Shown here one piece after another: positions 9,552 to 20,919 of a stretch of DNA of 64,000 bases. The translations under genes were made by a program, and so were the position numbers. A model generated the notes under the pieces. That model did not search any database. It worked only from the letters and a program-made list of their open reading frames with translations, and was not told where the DNA came from. Source of the DNA: Prochlorococcus sp. AG-402-M23 (GTDB lineage Bacteria; Cyanobacteriota; Cyanobacteriia; PCC-6307; Cyanobiaceae); assembly GCA_003216575.1 (NCBI GenBank), contig QCIR01000005.1, positions 21,277-85,276 on the forward strand. The letters are read 5' to 3'. The first letter of the stretch is position 1; every line of letters begins with the position of its first letter.

Positions 9552-10421
9552 ATGAAAAATCTTTTTCAATTTATTTATCAAATCATAATTTTTATAAGTC
9601 TATTTGATTATTTTCTTATAACCAAACAATCAAAAGCTTTTTTTCCTAAAATTAACGAGCCAAATCAACAAGAATTAGAGTCTACTTCAATACAAATTGG
9701 AAAAACAGCTATACAACTAATTCAATTTGGTGAATATGATGAAGCAATTAAACTTTTAAAGCTATCAGTTAAATTAAACCCTAAAGAAAAAGACCTTTGG
9801 TTAAGTCTTGCAGAGGCTCAGATTAGATCAAATAAAAAGTATAAGGCATTGGATTCACTAGATGAAGCAATAAAGTTAAAGCCACTAGAAGAAAACATAT
9901 ATTTTACCAAAGCATCTGTATATATAGACTTAAATAAACCTAAAAAAGCTAAAATTTTTATAAACAAAGGTTTATCCCTTAATAAAAATAGTGCGCGGGG
10001 TTATTTTCAACTAGGAAATACTGAAATAATATTAAATAATTATAAATTAGCACGACTTGCATTTAAAAAGTCATCAAATATTAATTCAAATTTTTGGCAA
10101 GCAATAAATAATGAAGGATTGGTTCTATACGAATTAAATAATATAAAAGAAGCAAGAAAAAAATTTAAATTAGCACTTAAAATCAGTAATAATGCTGAAC
10201 CAATGTTAGCTCTAGCCATATTATTATTTTCTTTAGATAATAATAATATGGAATCAATTAAGTTAGCAAAAAATGCTTTAAACTCTAATCATAAATATGT
10301 TTCAAAAAACTATCAAGCAAAACAATTATGGGGGGTGAAATTACAAAAATCAGCAGAACTTTTATTTAAAAATAAAGAAATGAAAAAAATAGTAAAAGAA
10401 GCTAAAGAAAAAGCAGAATGA
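9552..10421 (+). CDS. TPR-repeat protein with N-terminal signal or anchor
   Basis: The 289-residue protein begins with a hydrophobic segment (about residues 4-25), consistent with export or membrane anchoring. It then shows tandem tetratricopeptide repeats from about residue 50 to 230, for example EYDEAIKLLKLSVKLNP, KYKALDSLDEAIKLKP and NIKEARKKFKLALKIS. TPRs mediate protein-protein interaction; no partner can be named. It lies between queG and the topoisomerase gene, a conserved position in Prochlorococcus. Function unknown. Confidence 0.85.
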   Translation: MKNLFQFIYQIIIFISLFDYFLITKQSKAFFPKINEPNQQELESTSIQIGKTAIQLIQFGEYDEAIKLLKLSVKLNPKEKDLWLSLAEAQIRSNKKYKALDSLDEAIKLKPLEENIYFTKASVYIDLNKPKKAKIFINKGLSLNKNSARGYFQLGNTEIILNNYKLARLAFKKSSNINSNFWQAINNEGLVLYELNNIKEARKKFKLALKISNNAEPMLALAILLFSLDNNNMESIKLAKNALNSNHKYVSKNYQAKQLWGVKLQKSAELLFKNKEMKKIVKEAKEKAE

Positions 10422-10465
10422 ATTAATGTTTAACAAAAAACTGGTTTTTAACAGATTAGTTAGTA

Positions 10466-10487
10466 GCCTAAATATAGAAATTTAGGC
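10466..10487. terminator. Hairpin between TPR gene and gyrA/parC
   Basis: An 8-bp inverted repeat (GCCTAAAT at 10466-10473 and ATTTAGGC at 10480-10487) has a 6-base loop. No clear T-run follows, so it may be a weak terminator or a leader hairpin of the downstream topoisomerase gene. Confidence 0.35.
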
Positions 10488-10504
10488 CTCTTACATACTC
10501 AAAG

Positions 10505-12988
10505 ATGGCCAAGGAACGCCTGAAACCAATATCGTTGCATCAAGAAATGCAGCGTTCTTATCTCGAATACGCAATGAGCGTAATCGTTGGAAGAGCATTG
10601 CCAGACGCTAGAGATGGTTTGAAACCTGTGCAAAGAAGAATTCTTTTTGCCATGCATGAATTAGGACTTACACCCGATAGGCCCTATAGAAAATGTGCTC
10701 GTGTTGTCGGAGATGTTCTTGGTAAATATCATCCACATGGAGATCAAGCAGTTTATGACGCACTCGTAAGACAAGTACAAATTTTCAGTTCAAGATACCC
10801 AATCCTTGACGGGCATGGAAACTTTGGATCAATTGACGATGATCCTCCTGCTGCAATGAGATATACAGAGACTCGCCTAGCAAAAATTTCTAATGATGCA
10901 ATTTTAAGTGAAATAGATCAAGAAACTGTTGATTTCTCACCAAATTTTGATGGGTCACAACAAGAACCAGATGTATTACCAGCGCAACTACCTTTTCTAC
11001 TTTTGAATGGAAGTGCTGGAATAGCAGTTGGAATGGCAACAAGCATTCCACCTCATAATTTAAACGAAGTTGTAGAAGCATTGATAGCTATATTAAAAAA
11101 ACCATATTTAGATGAAGAAAAATTATTAGATCTCATACCTGGACCAGACTTTCCAACAGGAGGAGAAATTTTAGTTAGTAATGGCATAAAAGAAACATAT
11201 AAAAAAGGAAGGGGCAGTATAACCATGAGAGGAATAGCTCATATTGAAGAAATTAATCCAGGAAAAGGGAAGCATAAAAGAAGCGGAATTATTATTACTG
11301 AATTGCCATATCAATTAAATAAAGCTAATTGGATTGAAAAACTCGCTGAACTTGTTAATAGTGGCAAAATTTCTGGGATAGCAGATATTAGAGATGAAAG
11401 TGATAGAGATGGTATGAGAATTGTTATAGAAATAAAGAGAGATTCGAATGCAGAAAAGATACTCAATTTTTTATATCAAAAAACATCATTACAAAGTAAT
11501 TTTGGTGCAATTTTACTCGCTTTAGTTGATGGGCAACCAGTACAACTAACATTAAGAAAGTTATTAGATAATTTTCTTGAATTTAGAGAAACTACTATTT
11601 TACTTAGAAGTAAATATCAATTAAAAAAAATCAAGTCTAGACAAGAGATCGTTGAGGCTCTTATTCAAGCTATAAGCAATCTTAGAGAAATAATAAATTT
11701 AATTGAAAAATCTAAAGATATAGCCGAAGCAAAAAATAATTTAATTATTAACTTGAAAATCAATGAAAGGCAAGCAGATGGAATTTTAGCAATGCCGTTG
11801 AAAAAAATTACAAGTCTTGAAAAAAATTCATTAAAAAATGAAATAGAAGATTTAAAAAATAAACGAAATGAACTCGAATCAATTATTAGCAATAGAGAAA
11901 ACTTAATAAAATTAATGATTAAAGAGCTCAAAGAACTTAAAAAAAAGTTTGGGAGTTCTAGAAAAACAAAATTAATAGAAGGTGGAGATGCTCTAATTGC
12001 TGAAAAAATAGCCAATCAAAGACCAAGCAAAGAGCTTCAAAGAATTAATGCATTAAAACAATTATCTATAGATTCTGAGATTATTATTCAAGCAAATAAT
12101 GAACTTAAAATCATCCCATCAATCACAATAAAAAAACTAAAGTTGAAAGAAAGTATTCAAGAAAGAAAAGATATTATACCTGCAAAACTAATATGGCCAA
12201 TTAAAAACGAGCCAAAAATCCTAGCCATCAGTGAATTAGGAAAAGTAGGTCTTCTAAAATGGGAATTCGCAGGACAAAAACCTGGGCATTTAAAACAATT
12301 TTTACCTGCAGGTTTAGAAAATGAAAAAATAATTAATTTAATTCCATTAACAGAACAAGAAAACATAAGTTTAGGTTTAATAAGTAGTGATGGAAAGTTT
12401 AAAAGAGTGGCAATATCTGAAATAAATGATATTTCTAATAGATCCACAACAATTTTAAAATTAAAAGACAATATTAAACTCAAAAAGTGTCTTGTTTGTG
12501 AAGAAAATAGCTATCTTTTTATAATAAGCGATATAGGAAGAATTATTAAATTTAAGATTACAGAAAATGACTTTCCTTGCATGGGAAAATTAGCTCAAGG
12601 AAGCAGTATAATTAAATTATTTCCCAGTGAAAATATAATTGAAGCTTTAAATGTAAAAGAAACACAAGTTAAAGATTTAATTCTGCTCACCAGTAAAGGT
12701 TCTTTCATAAAATATTCAACTAAAGAAATAAGACTATCGAAAAAAGGATCTTTAGGAGTAATAGGATTTAATTTTAAATATAATAACAAAATGCAAAATA
12801 GATTAACTCATTCATTTTTAAATAACAAGTATGTTTATATTAAAACAGATAAAGAAAAATATGAAAAAATAACAACAGATCAAATTGAAAAGAGTTTATA
12901 TAAAAAAGAGAAAAAATTGGATATAAAATTAAATGAAAATGAATTTATAAAATCTATATTTTCAATGATTTTACCAGAAAATAGTTAA
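10505..12988 (+). CDS. gyrA: Type II topoisomerase subunit A (GyrA/ParC family)
   Basis: This is the DNA-cleaving subunit of a type IIA topoisomerase. The 827-residue protein has the breakage-reunion domain, with [20 protein letters not shown], the [12 protein letters not shown] segment and the active-site Tyr in AAMRYTE (about residue 122). A long Lys/Glu-rich coiled coil runs from about 430 to 500, followed by a C-terminal beta-pinwheel. I see no canonical GyrA box (QRRGGKG-like); the nearest segment, around residue 745, reads [14 protein letters not shown]. That suggests this is the second cyanobacterial A subunit (ParC-like) rather than the main gyrase. The gene symbol is therefore tentative. 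It overlaps the convergent purF end by 4 bases. Confidence 0.85.
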   Translation: MAKERLKPISLHQEMQRSYLEYAMSVIVGRALPDARDGLKPVQRRILFAMHELGLTPDRPYRKCARVVGDVLGKYHPHGDQAVYDALVRQVQIFSSRYPILDGHGNFGSIDDDPPAAMRYTETRLAKISNDAILSEIDQETVDFSPNFDGSQQEPDVLPAQLPFLLLNGSAGIAVGMATSIPPHNLNEVVEALIAILKKPYLDEEKLLDLIPGPDFPTGGEILVSNGIKETYKKGRGSITMRGIAHIEEINPGKGKHKRSGIIITELPYQLNKANWIEKLAELVNSGKISGIADIRDESDRDGMRIVIEIKRDSNAEKILNFLYQKTSLQSNFGAILLALVDGQPVQLTLRKLLDNFLEFRETTILLRSKYQLKKIKSRQEIVEALIQAISNLREIINLIEKSKDIAEAKNNLIINLKINERQADGILAMPLKKITSLEKNSLKNEIEDLKNKRNELESIISNRENLIKLMIKELKELKKKFGSSRKTKLIEGGDALIAEKIANQRPSKELQRINALKQLSIDSEIIIQANNELKIIPSITIKKLKLKESIQERKDIIPAKLIWPIKNEPKILAISELGKVGLLKWEFAGQKPGHLKQFLPAGLENEKIINLIPLTEQENISLGLISSDGKFKRVAISEINDISNRSTTILKLKDNIKLKKCLVCEENSYLFIISDIGRIIKFKITENDFPCMGKLAQGSSIIKLFPSENIIEALNVKETQVKDLILLTSKGSFIKYSTKEIRLSKKGSLGVIGFNFKYNNKMQNRLTHSFLNNKYVYIKTDKEKYEKITTDQIEKSLYKKEKKLDIKLNENEFIKSIFSMILPENS

Positions 12989-14442
12989 GATAAAGATGTC
13001 TTTTCAACCCATGTTAAATATTCATCAGTTACTGTTCCAGTAACATATTGTCCGGTAAAACAAGATAAATCTAATTCTTTAATTTTTGATCCTTTCGTAA
13101 TCGCTCTTGTAAGATCATCAACTTCTTGATAAATCATTTTATCAATAAATAAATTATTTTCAATTTCATTTATATTTCTATTATAAGCAATTAGTTCATT
13201 TCTACTTGGCATATTAATTCCATAAACATGTGGATATCTAATTGGTGGTGCAGCTGATGTAAACGTAACTTTATTAGCACCTGCACTTCGTGCCATTTGA
13301 ACTATTTGCTGAGATGTAGTTCCTCGTACGACTGAATCATCAACTATCAATACATTTTTATTTTTAAATTCAGTGCTCATTGCATTTAACTTTTGACGTA
13401 CAGATCTTTTTCTCAATGACTGACCAGGCATTATAAATGTTCTGCCAACATAACGATTCTTAAAAAAACCTTCTCTGTACTCAATTCCAAGCTGACGTGC
13501 TACTTGCATTGCGGCGGGTCTAGAAGAGTCAGGTATGGGCATCACGACATCTATATCACCTAGTGAAATTTGTTTTTTAATAGTTTCCGCAAGTAAATCA
13601 CCCATTCTTAATCTTGACTCATAAACTGAAATACCATTCATAATTGAATCTGGTCTAGCCAAATAAACATATTCAAATGAACAAGGAAATAATTGAGGAT
13701 TGTCTGAGCATTGTTTAGAAAAAAAACGACCATCAGAGGTAATAAAAATCGCCTCTCCAGGTTCAACATCTCTAACAATTTTATAATCATTGTTTTCAAT
13801 AACTAATGATTCACTAGCAATTACCCACTCAGGTTTATTCTTCGAAGTAACCCTTTTTCCAATAACTAAAGGACGTATTCCAAAAGGATCTCTAAAAGCT
13901 AAAAGACCGTGACCTGCAATTAAAGCAACCGAAGCATAAGATCCCTCTACCCTTCCATGAAGCCGCTGAACCGCATTAAAAAGGTCATCCGGATTTATAT
14001 CTTTTCCTTTTATTGAGCTATTTAATTCTGTTGCCAAAACATTCAATAACATTTCAGTATCACTTGAAGTATTGGTATGTCTTCTATCAACTTTAAAAAG
14101 TTCTTTCTCTAACTCTCTTGTATTAGTTAAATTTCCATTATGTACAAGAATAATTCCATAAGGAGCATTTACATAAAAAGGTTGTGCTTCCTCTTCTCGA
14201 TGAGCAGCCCCTCTAGTCGCATACCTTACATGCCCTAAGCCAATCGTTCCAATTAGACCTCTCATATCTCTAGTTCGGTAAGCCTCACGTACTTGCCCTT
14301 TTGATTTATTTATGTGGAAAACACTGCCATCCATAGTTGCAATACCAGTAGAATCTTGACCTCTATGCTGAAGCAATAACAAACTGTCATATATTTGTTG
14401 ATTACATTGATCGGTTGAAACAACTCCTACAATTCCACACAT
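12985..14442 (-). CDS. purF: Amidophosphoribosyltransferase
   Basis: It makes phosphoribosylamine from PRPP and glutamine, the first committed step of purine synthesis. The 485-residue protein begins MCGIVGV, where Cys2 is the glutaminase nucleophile after Met removal. The PRPP-binding motif [14 protein letters not shown] lies near residue 350. It is 54 bases downstream of purL on the same strand, forming a small purine operon, and ends in a 4-base convergent overlap with the topoisomerase gene. Confidence 0.97.
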   Translation of the reverse strand: MCGIVGVVSTDQCNQQIYDSLLLLQHRGQDSTGIATMDGSVFHINKSKGQVREAYRTRDMRGLIGTIGLGHVRYATRGAAHREEEAQPFYVNAPYGIILVHNGNLTNTRELEKELFKVDRRHTNTSSDTEMLLNVLATELNSSIKGKDINPDDLFNAVQRLHGRVEGSYASVALIAGHGLLAFRDPFGIRPLVIGKRVTSKNKPEWVIASESLVIENNDYKIVRDVEPGEAIFITSDGRFFSKQCSDNPQLFPCSFEYVYLARPDSIMNGISVYESRLRMGDLLAETIKKQISLGDIDVVMPIPDSSRPAAMQVARQLGIEYREGFFKNRYVGRTFIMPGQSLRKRSVRQKLNAMSTEFKNKNVLIVDDSVVRGTTSQQIVQMARSAGANKVTFTSAAPPIRYPHVYGINMPSRNELIAYNRNINEIENNLFIDKMIYQEVDDLTRAITKGSKIKELDLSCFTGQYVTGTVTDEYLTWVEKTSLS

Positions 14443-14496
14443 ATTTATATTGCCTGCTTAAGTAAAATGATTTTATAATTATAAATCATAGAGATT

Positions 14497-16908
14497 TTAT
14501 ATAGATACTTTTTTATAAATAGTATTTTTATACGTCTCTTTTAAAGATGTGATATTACTATCTAATAGTAAATTATTTGATTGATAGATAAACAATTTAT
14601 TTTGATCATTTACAGTACCTAAATACGATAAAGAAAAACTAGTAGATTCTTTGTTTGATATGTTTGTATAATATTTTTTTAATTCTAAAACTTGATCAAG
14701 TGAACAACTAATTAAAACTCTCGCGCCACCTTCAGCAAAAAGAAGACGATCTAATCTTGATTGACTCGATGGAAGATTAATATTTGCACCATATCCTGAA
14801 GCAATACAACATTCAGCTAAAGCTACTGCTAACCCTCCATCTCCTAAATCATGAGCTGAATTAATAATTCCTTGTTTAATTATTTTTCTTAAAAATAAAT
14901 GAACTTGTTTTTCTAAATCTAAATCTATTTCAGGTGGTCTTCCAGTTTTTAAACCATGAATATACTCTAAAAAAGATGAAGCAGATAAAGATATTCTTTT
15001 ATCTTGAGTATTATTAATTTCTAAAGGTAATCCAATCATCCAGATTTGATCATCTGGTTTAAGCCAAGATTTTTTACAAATATTATTTAAGTCATCTATC
15101 AAGCCAACCATACCAATTACAGGGGTTGGATGAATTGGTATAACAGTGTTATTAGATAATTTTGTATCATTATATAATGATACATTTCCTCCTGTTACAG
15201 GAGTGTTTAAAACTTTACAAGCATTAGATATACCTTCACATGACATTGATAATTGCCAAAAACCTTCTGATTTATCTGGTGAAGAAAAGTTTAAATTATT
15301 AGTAATTGCTATAGGCTCTGCTCCAACACAACTTAAGTTTCTAGCAGCTTCTGCCACAGCCGACATACTTCCTCTTTTAGGATCTAAATAAACCCACCTA
15401 TCATTACAATCCACTACTGAAGCTATACCTCTATTTTGATTTGATTTAATTTTATATTCATTTTGAGAACGAATCCTTATAACAGCTGCATCTGCTTCTC
15501 CAGGTGCAACAACTGTATTAGATTGAACTTGATAATCATATTGTTTATATATCCAATTTTTCGAAGCTATTGAGGGAGTACTTAATAAATCTATTAGCAC
15601 GTTATTCCAAGATACAAATAAATTATTTTTAGTATTAATAATTCCATTTTCTAAATTTTTAGGTAATAAATCCTCAGTCCATTTCCAATGCTCTATTAAA
15701 TATTCAGGTGTTGAATTTGTTAATAAATGTTTTTCAATAGGCGTATCATCAGCAAGTGCAGATGCTGGTAAATCTGCTACTATTTTTCCTTTATGTATTA
15801 CTCTAACAACTTTTTCTTCTAAAACCTTGCCAACAACTTCAACATATAATCCCCATTTCATAAATAGTTGTCTCAATTCTTTTTCTGAACCTGGTTTCAC
15901 GACAAATAACATTCGTTCTTGCGATTCAGATAACAAAAATTCATATGCACTCATTCCATTTTCTCTTGCAGGTACAAGATCCAGGTTCAATTCAATTCCT
16001 ACATCACCTTTTGAGGCCATTTCAGAACAACTACAAGTAAGACCAGCCGCTCCCATATCCTGAGCAGCGATAATATGCCCTGTTTTAAATGCTTCTAGAC
16101 AAGCTTCTATTAATCCTTTTTCAAGAAAAGGATCCCCGACTTGTACTGCAGGTCTATCATCAATTGAACTTTTTGAAAGTTCAGAGCTAGCAAAGCTCGC
16201 TCCTCCCATTCCATCTCTACCAGTAGTATTTCCTACATATAAAACTGGAAAATCTATTCCACTAGCTCCTGAACAAACTATTTCATTAGTTTCCATTAAT
16301 CCCAATGCCATTGCATTAACTAATGGGTTACCTGAATAACTACTATCAAATCCCACTTCTCCTCCAACTGTAGGAACACCTACACAATTTCCATAATGGG
16401 AAATTCCTGCAACAACACCTTCAAGCAAACTAATATTTTTTTCATCTTCTAAAGGTCCAAATCTTAAAGCATTTAACAAAGCTATTGGTCTTGCTCCCAT
16501 AGTAAAAATATCTCTTAATATGCCACCAACTCCAGTTGCAGCACCTTGAAAAGGTTCAACAGCAGAAGGATGATTATGACTTTCGATTTTAAAAACTAAT
16601 TTTTGATCTAAGCCAATATCTACTACTCCTGCATTTTCTCCTGGACCAACAAGTATTCGAGAACCTGTAGTAGGAAATTTTTTCAATAAAGGTCGAGAAT
16701 TACGATAGCAACAATGTTCTGACCACATGACACCAAACATTCCTAATTCATTTCGATTAGGAGCTCGATTCAGTCTTCTACAAATTTCTACAAAATCAGC
16801 TTCTTTCAAGCCTTCTTTGCGCAAAGAAGATAAAACATCGTATTCAACAAAAAACTCTGATGAATTTATTAATTGATTGAAATCTTTATGATCAGCAAAA
16901 AATTTCAT
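14497..16908 (-). CDS. purL: Phosphoribosylformylglycinamidine synthase subunit PurL
   Basis: It converts FGAR to FGAM with ATP; in this small type, ammonia is supplied by PurQ with PurS as a partner, both encoded elsewhere. The 803 residues fit the small PurL rather than the roughly 1300-residue fused enzyme. Visible motifs include [16 protein letters not shown], the ATP-binding [20 protein letters not shown], and GGEVGFD. It lies between the PRC-barrel gene (3 bases upstream) and purF, an order conserved next to dnaN in Prochlorococcus. Confidence 0.97.
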   Translation of the reverse strand: MKFFADHKDFNQLINSSEFFVEYDVLSSLRKEGLKEADFVEICRRLNRAPNRNELGMFGVMWSEHCCYRNSRPLLKKFPTTGSRILVGPGENAGVVDIGLDQKLVFKIESHNHPSAVEPFQGAATGVGGILRDIFTMGARPIALLNALRFGPLEDEKNISLLEGVVAGISHYGNCVGVPTVGGEVGFDSSYSGNPLVNAMALGLMETNEIVCSGASGIDFPVLYVGNTTGRDGMGGASFASSELSKSSIDDRPAVQVGDPFLEKGLIEACLEAFKTGHIIAAQDMGAAGLTCSCSEMASKGDVGIELNLDLVPARENGMSAYEFLLSESQERMLFVVKPGSEKELRQLFMKWGLYVEVVGKVLEEKVVRVIHKGKIVADLPASALADDTPIEKHLLTNSTPEYLIEHWKWTEDLLPKNLENGIINTKNNLFVSWNNVLIDLLSTPSIASKNWIYKQYDYQVQSNTVVAPGEADAAVIRIRSQNEYKIKSNQNRGIASVVDCNDRWVYLDPKRGSMSAVAEAARNLSCVGAEPIAITNNLNFSSPDKSEGFWQLSMSCEGISNACKVLNTPVTGGNVSLYNDTKLSNNTVIPIHPTPVIGMVGLIDDLNNICKKSWLKPDDQIWMIGLPLEINNTQDKRISLSASSFLEYIHGLKTGRPPEIDLDLEKQVHLFLRKIIKQGIINSAHDLGDGGLAVALAECCIASGYGANINLPSSQSRLDRLLFAEGGARVLISCSLDQVLELKKYYTNISNKESTSFSLSYLGTVNDQNKLFIYQSNNLLLDSNITSLKETYKNTIYKKVSI

Positions 16909-16911
16909 TTA

Positions 16912-17694
16912 TTAAATCCAAGGATCAAGATCTCTTTCATCAATCGAATTTTTTTTTCTTTTTCTTTTATTCATTGTATTAAATTTTTCAAAACTATCTA
17001 TATCTAGATTATCTATCCAATCATCATATGAGACTGGATTATTATGAGAATTAGAAGAATCATCCAAAGATTCATTTTCATTGTCAAGACTTTGATCTTC
17101 AATCCAACCTTCAAGACGATCTGACGCTTTATATGTCAAATCGTTCAATTGAGTTCTCCATTTTCTACTCTTACTAAAAAATTCTTCTTTTAAACTAGCT
17201 TTTTCAATTGGTAGATCCTCTAATGTATCAATATCACAAGAAATGGATCCTGGTTGCTTATCAATAATTTTATCTATAGATAAACGCCATCGACTCGTTC
17301 CAGGGATTAATGGATTTGATCTACTAATTAAATAATATTGAATAATTCCTTTTTTTAACTCAAAAACAAAGTCAGCTATTAATCCTAATCTCTGTCCGCT
17401 TTTACTAAAAATATTTGCATTCATTAAAGTAGGAAAACGTTCTAAAGTTTGATCATCTGAAATAGAACAAGTTCCTTTTAAATATACTTCTTGCTGATCA
17501 ATACCTTTTATTTGATCTAGCCTCCAAATTTCTCTTTGAAGTCTCAAATTAGAAGGTCGGCTTATTACACCAAGTATTCTATGAGCTGGAGGATGCATCC
17601 AAGCACTAACCAATGGACCATGATCAATCCCCTGATCACATCGTACGTTATGTTTTAACAAATCACTTAATAGTAATTTACTAGGTATGGCCAA
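16912..17694 (-). CDS. PRC-barrel-like conserved cyanobacterial protein
   Basis: A 260-residue protein with two PRC-barrel-like halves: one around residues 38-80 and one around 90-160 containing LMNANIFSKSGQRLGLIADFVFELKKG-type sequence, where the phrase GQRLGLIADF is the most barrel-like. The C-terminal third is acidic and Ser/Asn-rich and ends in a KRKRKK cluster, suggesting RNA or DNA contact. Function unknown; PRC barrels occur in RimM and in photosynthetic proteins. The start is TTG at 17694. It is packed between dnaN (2 bases) and purL (3 bases), so cotranscription is very likely. Confidence 0.7.
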   Translation of the reverse strand: MAIPSKLLLSDLLKHNVRCDQGIDHGPLVSAWMHPPAHRILGVISRPSNLRLQREIWRLDQIKGIDQQEVYLKGTCSISDDQTLERFPTLMNANIFSKSGQRLGLIADFVFELKKGIIQYYLISRSNPLIPGTSRWRLSIDKIIDKQPGSISCDIDTLEDLPIEKASLKEEFFSKSRKWRTQLNDLTYKASDRLEGWIEDQSLDNENESLDDSSNSHNNPVSYDDWIDNLDIDSFEKFNTMNKRKRKKNSIDERDLDPWI

Positions 17695-17696
17695 AA

Positions 17697-18857
17697 TTAA
17701 TTTCTAATTTGTACAGGCATTACTAAATAAGTAAAATTAACATCACTATTAACAGGTGAAAAAACTGCAGGTGTAGTAGGTGCATTACAACTTAATTTAA
17801 TCATATTTGAATCTATGACTTTTAGTCCATCTAGTAAATATCTTACGTTAAATGCTATTTGAAATGATTCACCTTTTAAAACAACAGGTAAAGACTCAAA
17901 ACCAGTTCCTATATCTTGAGCGTCTGTACTTATTTTAATTAAATTTGAATTATCATCAACTGTTATTTTAATAACATTATTATGTTGATCTGCTAAAACA
18001 GCTATTCTCTCTAAAGAAGCTATAAATTCTTTTCTATCAAATTCTAAAGTATTTGAAAATTTATCTGGTAATAATTGTGAATAATTTGGATAAGAGCCTT
18101 CTAAAGCTCTAATAGTAATAATTTCATCAACTGATATAAAAACAACTTGTCCTTTGTCTATAAAAAAATTAATTGGTTTACTAATATCACAAGTAATTAA
18201 AAATTTTTCAACTTCTCTTAAAGATTTAGAAGGTAATGTAATAGAGAATTTTTTTATACTAGAAGAGATTTCATTATCTTTTGATTGAGATAAAATATTA
18301 TTTAAATTTAAAATAGCTAATCTATGACCATCTGTTGCTGCAGATTCTATATCATAACCATCGAATGTTAAATTCACACCTGTTAATAACTGCTTAGCAT
18401 CATCAGTACTACTAGCAAATAAAGTTGATTTAATAGCACTAGATAAGGACAATGGATTCAATTTAAGTGAAGTTCCACTTTCTACTAAAGGTAAATCAGG
18501 AAAATCATCAGCAAGCATTCCTCTAACCTGATAAGTACCACTTTTACTTGTTAATTCAACTTGTTGACTATTTTCATCAGAAGTTAACATTAATGGAGAA
18601 TCATTAGATAGTTTCGAAACAATTTCGCCAAATAACTTTGCTGGCAGAGTTATAGCTCCACTCTTTTCTATAGAAGCAGATATTGAAGTTTGTATCCCTA
18701 AACTTAAATCAAATCCAGTTAAACGGAGTTTTCCTGTTACTTCATCAGCTGCTAACAAAACATTTGCTAGAACAGGGTGTGTCGGTCGATTAGAAACAGC
18801 TCTACTTACTAATTGAAGAGCAGCGTTAAGTTCAGATTGGGAACAATTTAATTTCAT
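17697..18857 (-). CDS. dnaN: DNA polymerase III sliding clamp (beta subunit)
   Basis: This clamp encircles DNA and tethers the replicative polymerase. The 386-residue product has the three-domain clamp layout: MKLNCSQSELNAALQLVSRAVS at the start, GFDLSLGIQTS in domain 1, ATDGHRLAILNL in domain 2 and the C-terminal YLVMPVQI typical of beta clamps. It reads away from the adjacent DnaA-box region, which in Prochlorococcus marks the numbered start of the chromosome. It heads a tightly packed dnaN-PRC-purL-purF run. Confidence 0.97.
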   Translation of the reverse strand: MKLNCSQSELNAALQLVSRAVSNRPTHPVLANVLLAADEVTGKLRLTGFDLSLGIQTSISASIEKSGAITLPAKLFGEIVSKLSNDSPLMLTSDENSQQVELTSKSGTYQVRGMLADDFPDLPLVESGTSLKLNPLSLSSAIKSTLFASSTDDAKQLLTGVNLTFDGYDIESAATDGHRLAILNLNNILSQSKDNEISSSIKKFSITLPSKSLREVEKFLITCDISKPINFFIDKGQVVFISVDEIITIRALEGSYPNYSQLLPDKFSNTLEFDRKEFIASLERIAVLADQHNNVIKITVDDNSNLIKISTDAQDIGTGFESLPVVLKGESFQIAFNVRYLLDGLKVIDSNMIKLSCNAPTTPAVFSPVNSDVNFTYLVMPVQIRN

Positions 18858-19057
18858 TCAGTTATTTCAAAAATCTATTAATACAAGAATTTCATAGCAA
18901 TTTCAAAAAAGCAATACCGTTAAAAAAAACGAAATTTTTACTTCTATTGTTTTTCTTTTATTCTAGATATTGAAATTAACTAGTAGTAGTAGTTCGTGTG
19001 GTTTTTGTGGTTATTCTAAAAAGACTAGTATTCATAAGGATAATCAAATTTTTTTAG

Positions 19058-19066
19058 TGTGGAAAA
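19058..19066 (-). promoter_or_regulatory. DnaA box 1 (perfect)
   Basis: TTTTCCACA on the minus strand, the form preferred in cyanobacterial origins. It lies inside the first copy of a short direct repeat (TGTGGAAAAAACAAAAAA). Confidence 0.8.
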
Positions 19067-19116
19067 AACAAAAAAGTTGGTGGATTCAAAGGTAGATTTC
19101 CACCAGTATGACTATT

Positions 19117-19125
19117 TGTGGAAAA
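19117..19125 (-). promoter_or_regulatory. DnaA box 2 (perfect)
   Basis: A second TTTTCCACA on the minus strand, 59 bases from the first, inside the second copy of the same direct repeat. Confidence 0.8.
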
Positions 19126-19156
19126 AACAAAAAAATAATTTTCTAGTTTTTTCTTT

Positions 19157-19165
19157 TTTTCCACA
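19157..19165 (+). promoter_or_regulatory. DnaA box 3 (perfect, opposite orientation)
   Basis: TTTTCCACA on the plus strand, facing boxes 1 and 2 and preceded by a T/C-rich tract. Confidence 0.8.
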
Positions 19166-19228
19166 TTAAAAGACGAGATAGAAAGTTGTATTCAACAGAC
19201 AGTTTCTACTTTGGATTTCTATTTGTTT

Positions 19229-20335
19229 TTAAAAGCCCATTTTTTTTGTTATTGAATTTAATTCTGCTTCTACCCCAGTATGAAAAATTGACTCATTATT
19301 TTTTATTGCGCAATCGGGATCTTTTAGACCATTTCCAGTAAGAACACAGACAATAGTTGAATTTTTTGGAACATCATCCTTAACTTTTAATAAACCTGCA
19401 ACAGATGCCGCGCTTGCAGGCTCGCAAAAAATACCTTCTTCTCTACCAAGAATTTTATATGCATTGATTATTTCTAAATCTGTTACTGATGAAAATTTAC
19501 CATTACTAGAATCTCTTGCTATGACAGCTTTTTCTTTATTTACTGGGTTTCCAATTCTTATTGCTGTAGCAATTGTTTCTGGGTTAGTAACACTTTTTCC
19601 CTCAACTAATGGTGCAGAACCACTTGCTTGAAAACCCATCATGCGAGGAAGTTGTTTTGATTTATTTGCTTGAAAATATTCTTGGAATCCCATCCAGTAA
19701 GCACTGATATTTCCAGCATTTCCCATTGGAATGCATAACCAATCAGGAGCATTTCCAAGATTTTCTATTATTTCAAAAGCTGCCGTTTTCTGACCTTGCA
19801 ATCTGTAAGGATTTACTGAATTAACTAGAGTTATTGGATATTTATCAGATAATTTTCTAACAATATCTAATGCTTTATCAAAATTTCCTTTTATAGCTAA
19901 TACTTCTGCTCCATAAACTAAAGCCTGAGCTAATTTACCTTGAGCCACATATCCGTCTGGAATAATCACAAATGCTCTCATTCCTCCTCTTCTTGCATAT
20001 GCAGCTGCAGATGCAGAAGTATTTCCAGTACTTGCGCAAATTACAGCTTCGCAACCTGATTCCTTAGCTTTACTTATTGCCATTGTCATTCCTCTATCTT
20101 TAAATGATCCTGTTGGATTTAGCCCGTCATATTTGACATATACTTTTACTCCTTTTCCAATTCGATCAGATATAGATTTTACTTCTATAAGAGGAGTTCC
20201 ACCTTCTTTCAAAGAAATTACTGGTGTTTTTGATGTGACAGGTAACCATGGTTTGTAGGCTTCAATTAGTCCATCCCATTTATTTTTTTTGGGATCTGAA
20301 GTGAAAAGTTGCTTTAATTTTTTCGAAAATGCCAC
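19229..20335 (-). CDS. thrC: Threonine synthase
   Basis: A PLP enzyme that converts O-phosphohomoserine to threonine. The 368-residue protein has the PLP-lysine motif [11 protein letters not shown] (Lys about residue 79), the [19 protein letters not shown] segment and the phosphate-binding GNAGN loop near residue 205. This is the shorter form typical of cyanobacteria and many bacteria. It flanks the origin region and lies 26 bases downstream of the DUF1400 gene on the same strand. Confidence 0.95.
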   Translation of the reverse strand: MAFSKKLKQLFTSDPKKNKWDGLIEAYKPWLPVTSKTPVISLKEGGTPLIEVKSISDRIGKGVKVYVKYDGLNPTGSFKDRGMTMAISKAKESGCEAVICASTGNTSASAAAYARRGGMRAFVIIPDGYVAQGKLAQALVYGAEVLAIKGNFDKALDIVRKLSDKYPITLVNSVNPYRLQGQKTAAFEIIENLGNAPDWLCIPMGNAGNISAYWMGFQEYFQANKSKQLPRMMGFQASGSAPLVEGKSVTNPETIATAIRIGNPVNKEKAVIARDSSNGKFSSVTDLEIINAYKILGREEGIFCEPASAASVAGLLKVKDDVPKNSTIVCVLTGNGLKDPDCAIKNNESIFHTGVEAELNSITKKMGF

Positions 20336-20361
20336 TTCTTTCGTAAATAGTTTTAAACAAT

Positions 20362-20919
20362 CTAAATGCTAGAGCTTCCATCTTTTAGTTTTTTAAAAGG
20401 TGAATTTGAATAGAAATCGATTAACTCTTTTAAGGATTCGACTTTTTCAAGGGTTTTACTCAGTGCGTTGAGATTAATAGCAATATTTTTATTAGGATAA
20501 GCTTTGAAAAAAGTTAAGAGGTTAATTTTTTGATTGTTGTTATATGAACTTAAAATAATTCCAGATCGTATCGCTTTTATACTAATTTTATCACTTAATA
20601 TTTTATTGGGATGTATGATTTTAGATAATCTACCCAAAAAAACTTCACCAATCTTGCTGTTCATTAATCTACTGCTAGCTACTATAGGTACATCAATAGA
20701 ATAAGATAATACTTTAAGAAGTTTTTCTTCTTCTTGATTGGTAACTTTGATAAGATTTTTTAATTTCTTGCTAGGTTTGTTTGTATCTTTAAATTTATGA
20801 AGTTCTTCTATTTCTATTTTTCTATTAAAAGTTCCTTTATAAAGAAATATTGTTTCTGCTCCTCTAGAACTTGAAAATAAAAATAATGATATGAATAAAA
20901 TAATATATTTAATTTTCAT
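20362..20919 (-). CDS. DUF1400-domain protein, exported
   Basis: The 185-residue protein has an N-terminal signal-like hydrophobic segment (about residues 3-18), followed by a region that matches the DUF1400 pattern as I know it: [20 protein letters not shown], then [18 protein letters not shown] sequence, then [12 protein letters not shown] and a late [16 protein letters not shown] segment. In larger cyanobacteria this domain precedes an alpha/beta hydrolase; here the hydrolase part is absent. Function unknown. Its ATG abuts the stop of the AarF-type gene, so the two are probably cotranscribed. Confidence 0.65.
   Translation of the reverse strand: MKIKYIILFISLFLFSSSRGAETIFLYKGTFNRKIEIEELHKFKDTNKPSKKLKNLIKVTNQEEEKLLKVLSYSIDVPIVASSRLMNSKIGEVFLGRLSKIIHPNKILSDKISIKAIRSGIILSSYNNNQKINLLTFFKAYPNKNIAINLNALSKTLEKVESLKELIDFYSNSPFKKLKDGSSSI

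Larger units (their letters stand above)
18858..19228. other. Probable chromosomal replication origin (oriC)
   Basis: This 371-base gene-free stretch separates dnaN from thrC. It carries three perfect TTTTCCACA DnaA boxes within about 110 bases (19058-19066, 19117-19125, 19157-19165), plus near matches at 18997-19005 and 19006-19014. It is AT-rich with long A and T runs that could serve as an unwinding element. Two boxes sit in a repeated block of about 18 bases starting TGTGGAAAAAACAAAAAA (19058 and 19117). The link to dnaN is the usual arrangement in marine picocyanobacteria. Confidence 0.85.

Noticed and set aside
12157..12483. 108-codon hydrophobic frame on the minus strand
   Set aside because: It is antisense to the topoisomerase C-terminal region; AT-rich antisense frames easily look hydrophobic.
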